Assembly (NCBI GenBank): GCA_940337035.1
Contig: CALNHX010007476.1
Location: 1-64,000 of the forward strand
Direction of reading: 5' to 3'
Origin: Agriotes lineatus
Taxonomy: Eukaryota > Arthropoda > Insecta > Coleoptera > Elateridae
Length of the DNA: 64,000 bases
Shown one piece after another: positions 1 through 11,115 of the stretch. Made by a program: the position numbers and the translations under genes. The notes beneath the pieces are model-generated. The model was not told the DNA's origin. It saw nothing but the letters and a program-made list of their open reading frames with translations, and did no database searches. How positions within the stretch are numbered: the stretch's first letter is position 1; each line of letters starts with the position of its first letter.

Positions 1-483
1 AAATATTAAATCTTGGTAATGTTCTGTGATAAAAGTTCTTTTTTTCACTACCATATTTTTAACTGATCCTTACACTGTCTAATTTGAGGGATGTAGGAAA
101 CATTTACAAAAATTGTTACAGTTTCCATGACAATGTACTTACTTCCCTAGAGAAGTGAATTACTTACATCCCGCATTTACTATAACTGCCGAGATGCCAT
201 GTTTGGCATTTGATTAACATGAAGAAAACCATTATCGCTCGTACTATTATCCATTTTTAATCAGAATACAAGCACAAAGCACACAAAACAGCATTCGCAA
301 TCGTATTCACGCATTTTTTACAGTGCGTTTATAACTGTCAAACAAAACGTCACAGCACTGAAACAACGCCACAAGCTCCCGAAACAGGCTACTATAATTT
401 AGAAAGTATAATAATTTTACGCTATTACCATTTATTTTACATAAGGAAATATTGGTAGTGAAAAAAATTATGTACTTTACACA
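1..483. other. AT-rich sequence with no recognisable gene
   Basis: No coding similarity was seen on either strand. The motif GGATGTAGG occurs near 88-97 and, inverted, near 166-175, and again in the hairpin that follows. The stretch may therefore be part of the same repeat, but no boundary can be drawn. Confidence 0.4.
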
Positions 484-586
484 GGATGTAGGAAGATTTA
501 CACTACCTCGTACCTTGCTGCTCTCGTTCGCTGCGCTCACTCAGGCATCAAACGGTCCTCGGTAGTGTAAATCTTACCTACATCCC
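484..586. repeat. Inverted repeat (hairpin), about 30-bp arms
   Basis: The left arm (484-514, starting GGATGTAGGAAGATTTACAC) is the reverse complement of the right arm (about 553-586) with a few mismatches. The loop is about 38 bp. It could be a small foldback element or the core of a larger MITE. No target duplication was identified. Confidence 0.7.
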
Positions 587-589
587 TTG

Positions 590-716
590 CAAAGTAATAT
601 ACTATTATTTACTAGCAACATTGTTCATTTTCGTCATAGATACAAAATATGAAAGCTACTCATAACTCCCAAGGGATTTTTCAAATTATTTCTCCCTCAT
701 TCTCATGGTAACCATG
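590..716 (-). repeat. Dispersed repeat family R1, copy 1
   Basis: Closely similar to 4612-4730: both contain the stretches TTCGTCRTAGATACAAAATA and AGCTACTCATAACTCCC. The core read on the minus strand, GCTAGTAAATA, also matches the copies at 2811 and 19591, which lie in the opposite orientation. No coding capacity was seen; a MITE-like repeat is likely. Confidence 0.6.
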
Positions 717-1043
717 TAAATACAAGCAACGTCTTAGCAACCATACATTTTTTTTTATTTAGTTACTCCCAACATTTTAAAATACATAATTTTTAGAAAT
801 TAATTTAAAGCCACCGAAGCTAAGCTTGAGTGTGGCAGAAGAACTTAAATCTTAAATTATCATGCTTCTTCCACATCTACGACGCTCCTACATAGAGATG
901 ACAAAAAAAATTAACTATATTAAACAATATTTGACTTGGTCAATATCCATACAAGAGCATCGCAAATGCAGCAGGCAAAAACTAAATATACTATGGGAGC
1001 CAAAGGATAAGACATACATGTATAGTAATAAACAACAATATTA
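717..1043. other. No gene seen; flank of the first LINE fragment
   Basis: AT-rich. A short plus-strand frame at 862-1047 has no recognisable motif and runs into the 3' end of the minus-strand LINE. The part nearest 1043 may be LINE 3' untranslated sequence. Confidence 0.3.
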
Positions 1044-2760
1044 CTAGCTGTAGACTTCGGACAGGTAAGTATAAAAATCCATCGGCTTACTCAGAACCCA
1101 TTTTTTAATTTTGATTTTAAAGGAAGTAAGACTTCTACAAAGTTTTATTTCAGTAGGAATAATGTTAAACAATTTAATACTTAAATAACTGGCTGCAGTT
1201 TAAAGGAAAAGATAGCCACAATTATGTAGAGCTGTCTAATAGAAAGGATATTTGCTTCTTGAAACAGTAAATCCGAAGGGTAACGATTTGGTTTTGAGAA
1301 CATAACTTTCAATATTAATTTTTGTAAGACCTCTAAAGGAATTAAGTGACAGTTTGCAGCACCACCCCAACCAATTATGCCATACATAAAAACAGACTGC
1401 ACTAAGGCAAAATAGATACTTTTAATTGTAATAGTTTTCATTATATTGCGAAGTAATTTAAATTTATATATAGTTTTTCTAACTTTAGTAACAATTTCTT
1501 GGATAGGTTTCGTCCATTTCAATTGTGAATCGATATAAATTCCTAGGTATTTAATATAGGGAACAGAAAAAAATGAATTATTACAACAACAGTTGACTTT
1601 ATTCGTTTTTAAACATTTTACTGAATTTATACAAGTAGATTCAAAGGGTATGGGTGTTAATTGCCTTAAAGAAAAATATATAAATTTAGTTTTTGTTAAG
1701 TTTAAGGTTAAGAAATCAATACTTAATTTCTGCATTATCAAAGCCATGCTTTTTTCAACCTTCCTCACTAGATCAGTACAGTTCGACGCCTCAAACAAAA
1801 CAGCAGTATCGTCAGCAAATGAGAAGAGCTTTCCATCAATTTCCATCTTAACAAGATCATTTATGTAGACTAAGAATAAAATTGGACCCAAAACAGTACC
1901 TTGAGGAACACCTATTTTTACTTCCATTTCGTCGCTCATATCACAACCAACACGAACAGCTTGCATTCTGTTAGTTAGATACGATTTTATTAAATCATTT
2001 GCTCTTCCTCTAATTCCGATGCTGTCCAGTTTGCGACAGAGAATATCATGGTTAACAGTATCAAAGGCTTTTGCGAGATCCAGAAAAACTGCCAAAGTTT
2101 TTTTGTTTTTATCTAGAATGTCATGTAAACATTTTGTTACTTCAAATAAGACATCATTGGTACCAACATTATTACGAAACCTATATTGATTGTCAGCCAA
2201 AACATTAAATTTCTCAAAAAAACGACGTGAACCTAATCTTAATACATTTTTCAATTATTGTACTGATCCTACATGTTAACGATATGGGTCTGTAGTTACT
2301 TACTAATTTTTTATTTCCCGATTTAAATACAGGTATGATGATACTTTTCTTAAAAATAGCAGGAAACTTACCATTCAGAAGACATAAATTTACGATATGA
2401 ACTAGAGGCTTCAAAATATGCGGAGCTATTTTCTTTAGACACATATTGGATATACCATCAACACCGGGTGAACTGTTGATTTTTGACAAGTTAATGTAAT
2501 TTTGTATTTCAGCCTCGGTAACAGGATATAAGCAAACGATATTCTGATTATATGAGTCTTGAAACTTGTGATTAATGTCAGCTGAAGTGTTATCGGCCAT
2601 GTCAATTCCAACACTCTGAAAATACTTGTTGAAGTGAATCGCTTTATCTTTGTTATCTGATATTTCAATATTATCTTCGTTAACAATGGATGCTATTTCT
2701 TTATCGGTGTTAATATTGCAAGAGTTAGTATTGAGGCAATCCTTGATGTTACTTAGATAT
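1044..2760 (-). pseudogene. LINE (CR1/Jockey-like) reverse transcriptase, 5'-truncated and frameshifted
   Basis: The minus strand encodes most of a non-LTR retrotransposon reverse transcriptase. Visible motifs in order are SPGVDGIS (near 2455), NYRPISLTC, LDLAKAFDTVNHDIL, GVPQGTVLGPILFLVYIND and the catalytic box FADDTAVL (near 1830). The C-terminal thumb and tail domains follow. The frame changes at about 2214-2254 and again near 1181; the last frame ends with a stop at 1044. No endonuclease domain is present, so the copy is 5'-truncated. Target-primed reverse transcription is the known mechanism of the family. This family differs from LINE A and LINE B, whose box is YADD. Confidence 0.85.
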
Positions 2761-2810
2761 TTTTATTTTAAATGTACTTATGTCATTTTGAAATATCATA
2801 CTGTTCTTAC

Positions 2811-2890
2811 TAATATGCTAGTAAATAAAATATTGCATGCACCACGGGAGATATTCATGTTCTTTACCTTCGGTTGTGAACCTCAGGGAA
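2811..2890 (+). repeat. Dispersed repeat family R1, copy 2
   Basis: Starts CTAATATGCTAGTAAATAAA and continues with a GCACCACGGGAGAT motif. Nearly the same sequence occurs at 19591-19660, and an inverted relative occurs at 4580-4640. No coding capacity. Confidence 0.6.
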
Positions 2891-2897
2891 TAGCTAT

Positions 2898-3020
2898 TTA
2901 TATATCTAGGGAGCAAAGGTATTCATTTCCTCCCGCGTGTGAATTTAATGCTCGACGCGTTAGGGGAGGGCATTAAACACACAAGGGAGGAAATGATCCT
3001 TTGCTCCAGTGATATATTGT
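2898..3020. repeat. Inverted repeat, about 45-bp arms
   Basis: Left arm from 2910 (GGAGCAAAGGTATTCATTTC) and right arm ending at 3007 are reverse complements with small indels. Weaker pairing continues outward through ATATATC. The loop is about 10 bp and contains GACGCG. It directly follows the R1 copy, so it may be the other part of the same foldback element. Confidence 0.7.
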
Positions 3021-4579
3021 TATGATACATGAGGCAGTGTAATTAATTTCAATAAAGAAATATTTAAAAACGAATAAAGTTGGAAGATTGATATAATTAA
3101 ATCTTGATTGGTGTTAAAATTTCAAACATTATTAAAAAATTTAATTGAGACAATAAGAGAAGAGATTTTGATATTGATTGAATATGTTAATTTAATAGTT
3201 ACAGAACATTTTAATAAAATACAAGCCAAGGTAACGATTGACAAATGTGTTATAATGATAATGTGAATTATTAAATTGTAATAATGGATAATTTAAAATA
3301 TGTAAGGGTGCAGTAAGAATAGTATCCAACAAGAACAAGTTTTTGTTGTAAGGGTAGTTCTATAAATAAACTCAAAAAGAAAAATGTATAACAGATTTTG
3401 AAATGTGATTTTTATTAAATAAAAATGGAAATTGGTGCATAATTTGTATAGTTGTTTGGTTGATATACAAATGGGGTTGCCATTAATAAATCTACGAGGT
3501 ATAAAAGATGGAGCCTAAATATTAATATTCTAAAATACTCACAATCGGTGAAGAGATTGTTAAGTGCTGCGAAATACATTAAAGGAACTAGAGAACGACA
3601 AAATTGGATGGAATTGGATTTATTGACTGGTGTATCGCATAATTACATGTTCATGTTTGACATTGGTGGTTGCATCTAAATAAGGTGATTCAGCTAGAGC
3701 GGGATTGGTGAGAGTACTACCATAGTTGGACCACATCAGAGGAGATTGCAGAGTACTGAAGGATATCTAAGAAAGAAACAAGATAAGAGCTGTTGCAGTT
3801 AGAAACTTGAAACTTACCAGTTTTTTTTGTTGGAGTTGAAGCTGACGTTTGATAGAGGGATTGCAGCCGGCATCAGCAGTGGTATTGGAGTTGGTTGACA
3901 GGTGTAGGCTGTAGGTGTCAGGCGAGGAAGACTTGGGATCTTGTGGAAAACAGGAGGTACTGGTGTATGGAGTTGTGCGAGTGAAGCTGAATAAGTGACA
4001 AGGTTTGTTAGTAATTAATATTTAAAACATTTTAGATAAAGATCAATCAGTGAAATACAATAATACAAAGCAATATTTAATTTAATGAATTGATTAATGT
4101 AAAAATACAATTGTCGATACCTGGTTTGTTGAGATTTAGAAATCAGTTTGACAGTAAACGTCATTAACTGTAATATTGACATTCAATTAATAGAGATCTT
4201 GATTTGGCGAACCACCTGAGATAAGAGAACTTGATTTATTTGTATTAAAGAATTATTATTGAATTTGAAAGGGCATCACATTAATAAAAGTATAGCTTTA
4301 TATAGCCACATCATAATAATATATATTATTTTTTCTTCGAACGCATGTTCTGTTGCGCGAAATTTTGCTTTAGGAAATCATATAGGCTCTAGATTTCTGT
4401 AGTGACATTTTGTCTAATTTTCAAATCAACATAACGTTGTGTAAAGCTTTGGTGTGATATCCATGGTGACATAAACACAAATGCTGGAGCAAAAAAATAT
4501 TGGCTCCCGCTGGTTGGAAATTGACAGTTTTGTTCCCTAAAACTAGGGCGCAAAAGCCGACTTTCTATACAGTTAGTAG
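3021..4579. other. Long non-coding stretch, nothing recognised
   Basis: AT-rich with no open frame of note and no motif I recognise. A GGAGCAAA element near 4484 echoes the arm of the 2898-3020 hairpin. Confidence 0.4.
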
Positions 4580-4730
4580 AAGAAACATATTCATATCTCC
4601 CTTAATGCATAAATATCTGTTATTTACTAACAACATGATATTGCTCATTTTCGTCGTAGATACAAAATATGAAAAGCTACTCATAACTCCCTAGGGAGCT
4701 TTCAATTTTTTTCCCTCCATCTTCCATTGG
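4580..4730 (-). repeat. Dispersed repeat family R1, copy 3
   Basis: Matches copy 1 (590-716) in the same orientation. Its left part (AACATATTCATATCTCCC) also matches 19725-19745. The reverse complement aligns with the GCTAGTAAATA core at 2811 and 19591. Confidence 0.6.
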
Positions 4731-4917
4731 CGTAATTATGATTTTTAGCTGGGTTGGGCCAGGTCCCCAAACCAGCCATCGTCAATACCTATATGAATTT
4801 TCTGCTAGAGTATAATAATACATTTGAGACACTAGATATTTTAATTTAATTTGTAATGTATATACACATTCATTTTTATAATTACATTTTGTTTACTTTA
4901 ATAGATCAGATTTGTTA

Positions 4918-5560
4918 TCATTTATTTAACTTTTTTTGGAGGGGCACTTTAGAGTGGGCTTGTTCACGAGACAAATAGAACGTACAATTTTCAAACTTTT
5001 CGCTGAAGCTGATGCTTGAAGATGCACATTTGTACGTCTGCTTACTGTTGCCGTTTCCACTTTCGCTAACAGGTATCAACGGTCTTGCTTTTGGAACGTC
5101 TTCCACCCCAGCAATCAAGCGCGATATTATATTCTTTCACTCCATACTATCCGCCAAGGAACCTTCCGCAACGGTCGAACTTTTCCATCCTCCCAACCTC
5201 TTCAACTTGGCCATACTTGCTCCGCCATCTGCCGCCAAATTTGCGGAAGTCAGACGTAAGCAGTGACCAGTGTACAACTTCGGATTCGCCAAACCCAAGT
5301 AGACAGCTATTTTGGACGGAATACTACCAAACGTATTCTTGCCTACGGGTTGCGCAGTACATTTTTGGTTTCTGTACGATAGGAAAAAGCTTGACACTCC
5401 CACAGAACGCAACGACGAGTATTCCCTGATAAGCGACAACGCATTCAGCTTAGCCTCCTCAATAATAGTGAACGATCTCCTAACAGCCGTTTTAGTCTCC
5501 GGAATCTGCACCACAATCACCGAACCTCTGTCATCAGTGTCCCCAATTTCCATTTTGAAA
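4918..5560 (-). pseudogene. Crypton-like tyrosine recombinase, C-terminal catalytic fragment
   Basis: The minus-strand frame at 5137-5553 (138 codons) reads like the C-terminal half of a tyrosine recombinase of the kind found in insect Crypton transposons. It has a beta-hairpin lysine motif (IPETKT, residues 18-23), the H-x-x-R box (TGHCLR, 95-100) and a GGW (121-123) replacing the second histidine. The active-site tyrosine expected after TVAEG is a serine (residue 132). A stop follows at 5137. A downstream frame to 4918 seems to be the tail (VEDVPKARP) in another phase. The N-terminal half with the first catalytic arginine is missing, and LINE A begins at 5561. Assignment is from motifs only. 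Confidence 0.6.
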
Positions 5561-7691
5561 CCTGATAGTCCACCTTGTATTTACCTTAACGCTATGTTAG
5601 AGGCCACTTCCTCCCAGCAAATTATTTCTGAGCCAACGAGAATTACTGCCCGTAGCGTTTCTTTGATCGATCTTGTTTTAGTCTCGGACCCCTCAATAAT
5701 AGTCAGCACAAAAGTAATGCCAGTATGCTTCTCTGATCACGAGCTAGTAAGTTGTGTTCTTTCTGTTGCCAAGTCAGCTATTCCACCTAAATTTCTCACA
5801 TATAGAGATTATAAATGTTTCGATCATAACCAGTTCTATCAAGACCTTACCTCGCTGCCCCTTGATAGTATCTATTACGTGAATAACATTGATGAAAAGG
5901 TCTCGATATTTAATAATTACATCGTGACCCTTTTTGACAAGCATGCGCCGTTTGTAACCAGAAAAGCATCAAAACCGCGAACTCCTTGGGTGACCGATAA
6001 TATGAAGCGTCTAATGCGTTTAAGGGATAAAGCAAAGACTAGGTACAGAAAGACGAATCTTCCTGCTCATTTTGATTATTACAAGCATTTGCGTAACTTA
6101 ACCACTCAGTGCCTACGCAATGAAAAGCAAGCTTACTTCAGTACTCTCCGTGGATCTGACACTAGTGGTATGTGAAAGAAGCTTAAGTCTTTGCAAATCC
6201 AAAATAAAAACAGTGTGGACCTACCCCGCCACTTACTAAATGCAGAAGAGATTAATAATTACTTTGTCAACAGCATTCCTACTTCAAATACAGATATCTC
6301 TGAGCTTATAGATTTATATACTAACAACACCACTCATGAATTCCCTGATTTATTTGAGTTCACGCTGGTCGATAACAATTTAATCTATTCTTTATTTAAT
6401 AAAATTCAGATCAGATCGACATATCCATGCTAAAGCTATGCTGTCCTTACATTTTAAATTATATAACCCATATCATCAATAGGTGCTTATTAACGGGTGT
6501 TTTTCCTCAAGCATGGAAAGATGCTGTCATTATTCCCTTGGCCAAGTGCTCGTCTCCAGAGGAACATAAAGATCTCCGCCCTATTAGTTTACTTCCTAGT
6601 CTGTCGAAAGTCTTGGAGAAGATAATTGATTTACAATTACGTAATTACTTGGAGAGCTGTAACATCCTCTCCGAATGTCAGTTAGGTTTCCGGTCAGGTT
6701 ACAGTTGCACAACTACCCTACTAGATGTTACTGATAATCTTCTTGGATCTATTGATGCAGCTAATTTAGGATATTAGTACTTTTAGACTTCTCTAAGGCT
6801 TTCGACACAAGTAACCACCATATCTTGTTTTCTTTATTTAAATACATTAGGCTAAGTCAGACTGCGATAGCTTTGCTACAAAAATTTTTAACAAACAGGT
6901 TTCAAAGAGTAAAGTTAGGGGCAACTTTATCTGAAAGAGTTAGCATCGACAAAGGTGTACCACAAGGATCAATTCTAGGTCCTTTGCTATTCAGTATTTA
7001 TACAATAAGGCTGGCTAGTTCAGCTAATCGTTGCACTCTACATATGTATGCTGACGATACCCAGCTTATCTATTCTTGTCCTAATCAAATTAATGATGCA
7101 GTAGTGATTGTTAATAAAGAACTGGCATCGTTATATAACATTGCACTACAACATTCTCTGTTTTTAAATCCTAAAAAATCATTTGTTTTACTTTTTGGCA
7201 GAAAATTTGATTGCCTTAGAGCCAAGGAGCTTATTAAATTACATATTAATGGAGAGGCACTGCCTGTTGTTGATAAAGCTAAAAATCTTGTTTTAGTGAT
7301 TGACAATTCTTTTTGTTATAAAGATCACGTTAGGGCTTGTATCAAAAAAGGCTATATGGGACTTAGGCTCTTATATCCACATAGGCGCTATTTGTCAAAG
7401 GAAATTAAAACCATACTCTGTAATGCTATAATTTTATCGCAGTTAAACTATTCCAATATATGGTGCTAGTATAGATTCTACCGATAAAAAACGTTTACAA
7501 ACACTTCAGAATTATTGTCTAAGATTCGTTTTTGGTATTCGTAGGTTTCAGCATATATCACACAAACTCACTGAAGTACGGTGGCTAAATATTAATAATC
7601 GATATAGATTTCAGTCGGCTTGCTTGTTTCATAAAATAATATTATCTAAGAAACCAATCTATTTACATAAAAAATTTCGTTTTCGTACAGA
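5561..7691 (+). pseudogene. LINE A endonuclease (C-terminal part) and reverse transcriptase
   Basis: The first frame (to 6175) has the end of an APE-type endonuclease: SEPTRITARSVSLIDLVLVS and the SDHELV box near 5735. The endonuclease-RT linker follows (KPRTPWVTDNMK, near 5975). RT motifs are HKDLRPISLLPS (near 6570), FRSGYSCTT, LLDFSKAFDT (near 6785, in another frame), KGVPQGSILGPLLFS (near 6950) and the catalytic YADDTQLIYS (near 7047). The chain is broken by a stop at 6175, another near 6433, a frame change near 6776 and a stop at 7469. The C-terminal region continues to 7691, where BEL-1 is inserted. It is closely related to LINE B. Confidence 0.9.
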
Positions 7692-7696
7692 TATAC

Positions 7697-9361
7697 TGAA
7701 CAGAAATGCCTGGAGGCTGTATCAGGTTTCTGTTGGTTGCACTGGTTCTTTATCCCTAATTTTTAAGCGCATGAATGAGACTGCATTCACGCTTTAAGCC
7801 AATGTAGTCAATGGCACTTAAAGGGATGATAATTAGATAACTACCCGAAGTGCAGCCTCACACTTCATGAATTATGGCTTAGAAAGGTAGTATCGATGTA
7901 ATTGAATCAAAAAGTAAATGTCGATTGATTTATTACGAAAATAAATGTTCTATTTATACAAAACAAGAATGCTTAACTAAGTAACATATCAAAGTTCAGA
8001 ATTGTGTAGTTTACTGGAACACAGCGTTTAAAATTACAAAATAATTACTCAGCAACTCAGCGGTAAATATCATTGCTTCCTGCTTGGTGTGAAGTCCGCT
8101 CGTTGAACTTGCGGTAGTGGGTCGGTTATTTTGCATGAGTTGCAGGTGTGCAGTTTTTTCTGGCCTTTAACTTGGCATAATTACAAAGCAAAACTGGTGA
8201 TTGCGGCATTTAAAAACTGTTAGCTATATTTATCTATATTTTCCTTTACCTACCTTTAGGTCATCGCTATATCTCTTAGTTAACAATCGATCACTATAAG
8301 AGTATATTTGAGGCCCGTCTCTAGCATCAGTGAAGACGTCGCGGATTCTAGTTTATGATGTTGATAATTGGCGCCAACAAGTTAAACTCAAATATACTGA
8401 TATTAGCCAAGAAACTTGTAACTTCACTTTCTATCAACTAATAACAATACGATTATTGAACTCCATATCAAAATGAAAGAAAGCAATACTTGTAGCTAGT
8501 TTTATTACTACTAGAACATTATTACCATCGATCAGACAATTAGCATCTTTAATATTACAACCTAACGCAGGGTACCCCAAATAGCTTAACTTAAACCGCT
8601 CGTAAGTTTAATGATTACACAGTTTTTATATGCAAAAATATCATCAGATTCTAGCTAAAACACTTATCTTTGTGCCGATATACTCGCAGACATTTAATAC
8701 GTCCCGTTACTACTATCACATGTCAGCTTGACAGGCCCCAACCTCGGCTGTCATTCGCTACACATCGACCCCCAAGACGGCGGTTGATTCTCCGTAGATT
8801 ATCTTTCCAAGATTTTCCGCCTAATAGTTGTTGCTATAAATCGAATTTCCAGGTAACAAAAAGCAATTGCCACATTAAACTACATACCCTGTTCACAGGC
8901 AATAAACTTCGCAATCGTTGAATTCGTGTTTCCCAAATCGCTTCACAGCTTGAATATAATATTCATTGGAAAAATGACATCCGCTTAATGATCTCCCTTA
9001 CAGGAACGGTTGGCCAGTAACCCAATTCTTTACTATCACCAAACCATATTAAATGGCGAGATTGTCATTTACACCCCACGAAAACTCTTGCCTTTTTTAA
9101 AAGCTGATATACAAATTTTCTCTCAAACAAAACAAACGTTGTTTTTATTTTCTCTCTAGCAACAAACAAAGCCAATCTGATATTAATTTTATGGCGTCAC
9201 TCTCACTAGATTCCTCATTCAACACTATTATTAATATCAAATGCTTTTGACACGTAACAAAACTTCTTGCTTATTAAATCGGAATTGTATTTTAAACTTA
9301 TGACTGGATTTCGTACATTTTTTAATTTAAAATTTATGCCTGTTTAATTCAAAATTAAACA
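7697..9361 (-). repeat. BEL-1 3' LTR (1665 bp)
   Basis: Homologous to 18403-18997 but longer by 1070 bp. The difference is explained by two indels. One is 1046 bp, bounded by AAAACT at 8213-8218 and 9259-9264. The other is 24 bp near 7805-7828, next to a repeated ATG. The remaining bases align with roughly 3 percent mismatches by eye. No obvious polypurine tract lies on its inner side. Confidence 0.88.
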
Positions 9362-9401
9362 TATAGCCAGTTTTAGGCCGCAAAAAAGCAAACCAAGAAG
9401 G

Positions 9402-11115
9402 CTATACTGTTTCTTCTACATTAAGAGTTTTTAGGGGATATTCTTCCACTGCTGGTTGGCGTTGTTTGGGTGGAGGCTTTTTTCGGACTATTCTTTTTCG
9501 GATGTAGTAGAGAACTCCTATTAGAGCAGCGGCTCCCAATATGCTGCCGGTGATCCCGCTAGATAGATAGGAATGATGTCGAATGGTTTTCCAAGTCATG
9601 TCTTTTAGATGCTGCTGGAATTCCAATTTCGAAGTTTGTAGATCCTCAAAGTGGTCTGATTGTTTTAATACTGGCTCCTCTGCAATTTCTGAAAAGGAGT
9701 TGGGTGTTATTGTGTTTGTAAAATTGATGCTGATAGCCTTGGAATATCCTGCTAGAATTTCTTATTGTGCCTTGGAGTTAACGTATTCCTTGTAGTTTGG
9801 ATGATGCAATCTGACGAAATTTGAATGACACCGGTAGTGTTGACAGTGACTTCTTCCCTATTGCCTCTACAAGTGATAGCTATTCGGGTTGGTTTGCTGA
9901 CTACGAACATCCAGGTGTTTTCCATATATAGTTGTTTCCAAATAATGGACTGGATACGATGTCTTCGTAGGCTATATTGACTGATTTCTGTTCGATGATA
10001 TATATCATCAATGATGCAATTTGGGTTGTTTTCGATTCCCTTTACGACCGTTGGACTGCAAATATAAGTGTTTGGAGTAATTTGGAGATTTTCTTTAAAT
10101 TCCTCATCTGTCTCTTGAAAGTACATCTGTAGGTTGTAATCCACAGCGAGAATCCCTTTTGGCACATCGATCACCCAGTAGGACCCATTGTTAATTTGGA
10201 GAGGAATTGGTGTCACCTTGATTAAGGTGTATTCAGTTTTTCCACTATGATGAAGTGTCCTTGAACGTTGATGTAGATGTCATCATGTCCGATGTCGACC
10301 TTTAGGATTGGGGTCGGTAAAATTTCTAGGTTTGGCGAAAGTTTACTGGTTGCATTTGCGAGGATTTGCTTGATTTGGGCAGGCGTGATTAGCTCGTACA
10401 AGTTACCTTGTTAGAAATGAACGTTCAAAATGCTTGTATGGTAATTGCACAGCTCACTAATGACATTGGTGGCGACTTGGTACACACTGATGATGTGAAT
10501 GTTCAGTCGGTTGGAGTCGGTTGCCTTATACCATTTGTTCATGTTGTTGATTGCCCTGATTCCTTGGTTTAGTTTCTCTTGGAAATGTTCCAGCTTCTTG
10601 TCGATTCGTTTCTCGGTTTTATTAAATCTTGAAAGTGTTGAAAGCAAGAATTTGGATTGTTGACTGTCCATTTTTATTAACTCCTGTTGATTTTTGTCCA
10701 GTCTATCAATATCTTGATAGACTTCGTCGTTTACTCCGAAAATTGACGTGAGTACAGTCCCAAGCACTCCTCGTTTCTCTCGTTTTGTTATGATATCTTC
10801 CATGCCAGTTTTAATCCATTCCATATGCCTTTTCTGTTCCAGAAGATGATGCACCAGTGTCTTGCATAACGTATCTTCGGGCAGTTCTTTTGCAGAGTTG
10901 CAGAGATTGTAGAATTTGTCCACCATGTCGGTAACTGTTTCGAAGTCTTCTTCGATCTTCTCCCTCTCGAACTGGATTTCGATCCTGAATGTTCCTCGTT
11001 CAATCTTCCCATGTCCAATATGTTCTACATAGTACCCGCTGTCTGGTTTTTGGATATTGAATTCTGCCATACTCAATGTATTCGTAGTAAGAAGAGTAAA
11101 TATGAGTAAAAACAT
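9402..11115 (-). pseudogene. Envelope-like glycoprotein gene of BEL-1 (insect-virus F-type), broken
   Basis: Begins at an ATG at 11115 followed by a hydrophobic signal-like segment (MFLLIFTLLTTNTLS) and ends at 9402. A furin-type site (REKR, 10771-10782) is followed at once by a hydrophobic glycine-rich stretch (GVLGTVLTSIFG), like the fusion peptide of baculovirus F and errantivirus envelope proteins. A coiled-coil-like region comes next (DRLDKNQQELIK). A transmembrane helix (about 9504-9566) and a basic cytoplasmic tail (YIRKRIVRKK) close the gene. At least three frames are used: a stop at 10411, a frame change near 10230 and another near 9752. The protein would mediate membrane fusion if intact. 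The F-type assignment rests on architecture, not on a search. Confidence 0.78.

Noticed and set aside
5137..5429. Plus-strand frames here as LINE A coding
   Set aside because: LINE A starts at about 5561. These frames are antisense to the recombinase fragment and lack LINE motifs.
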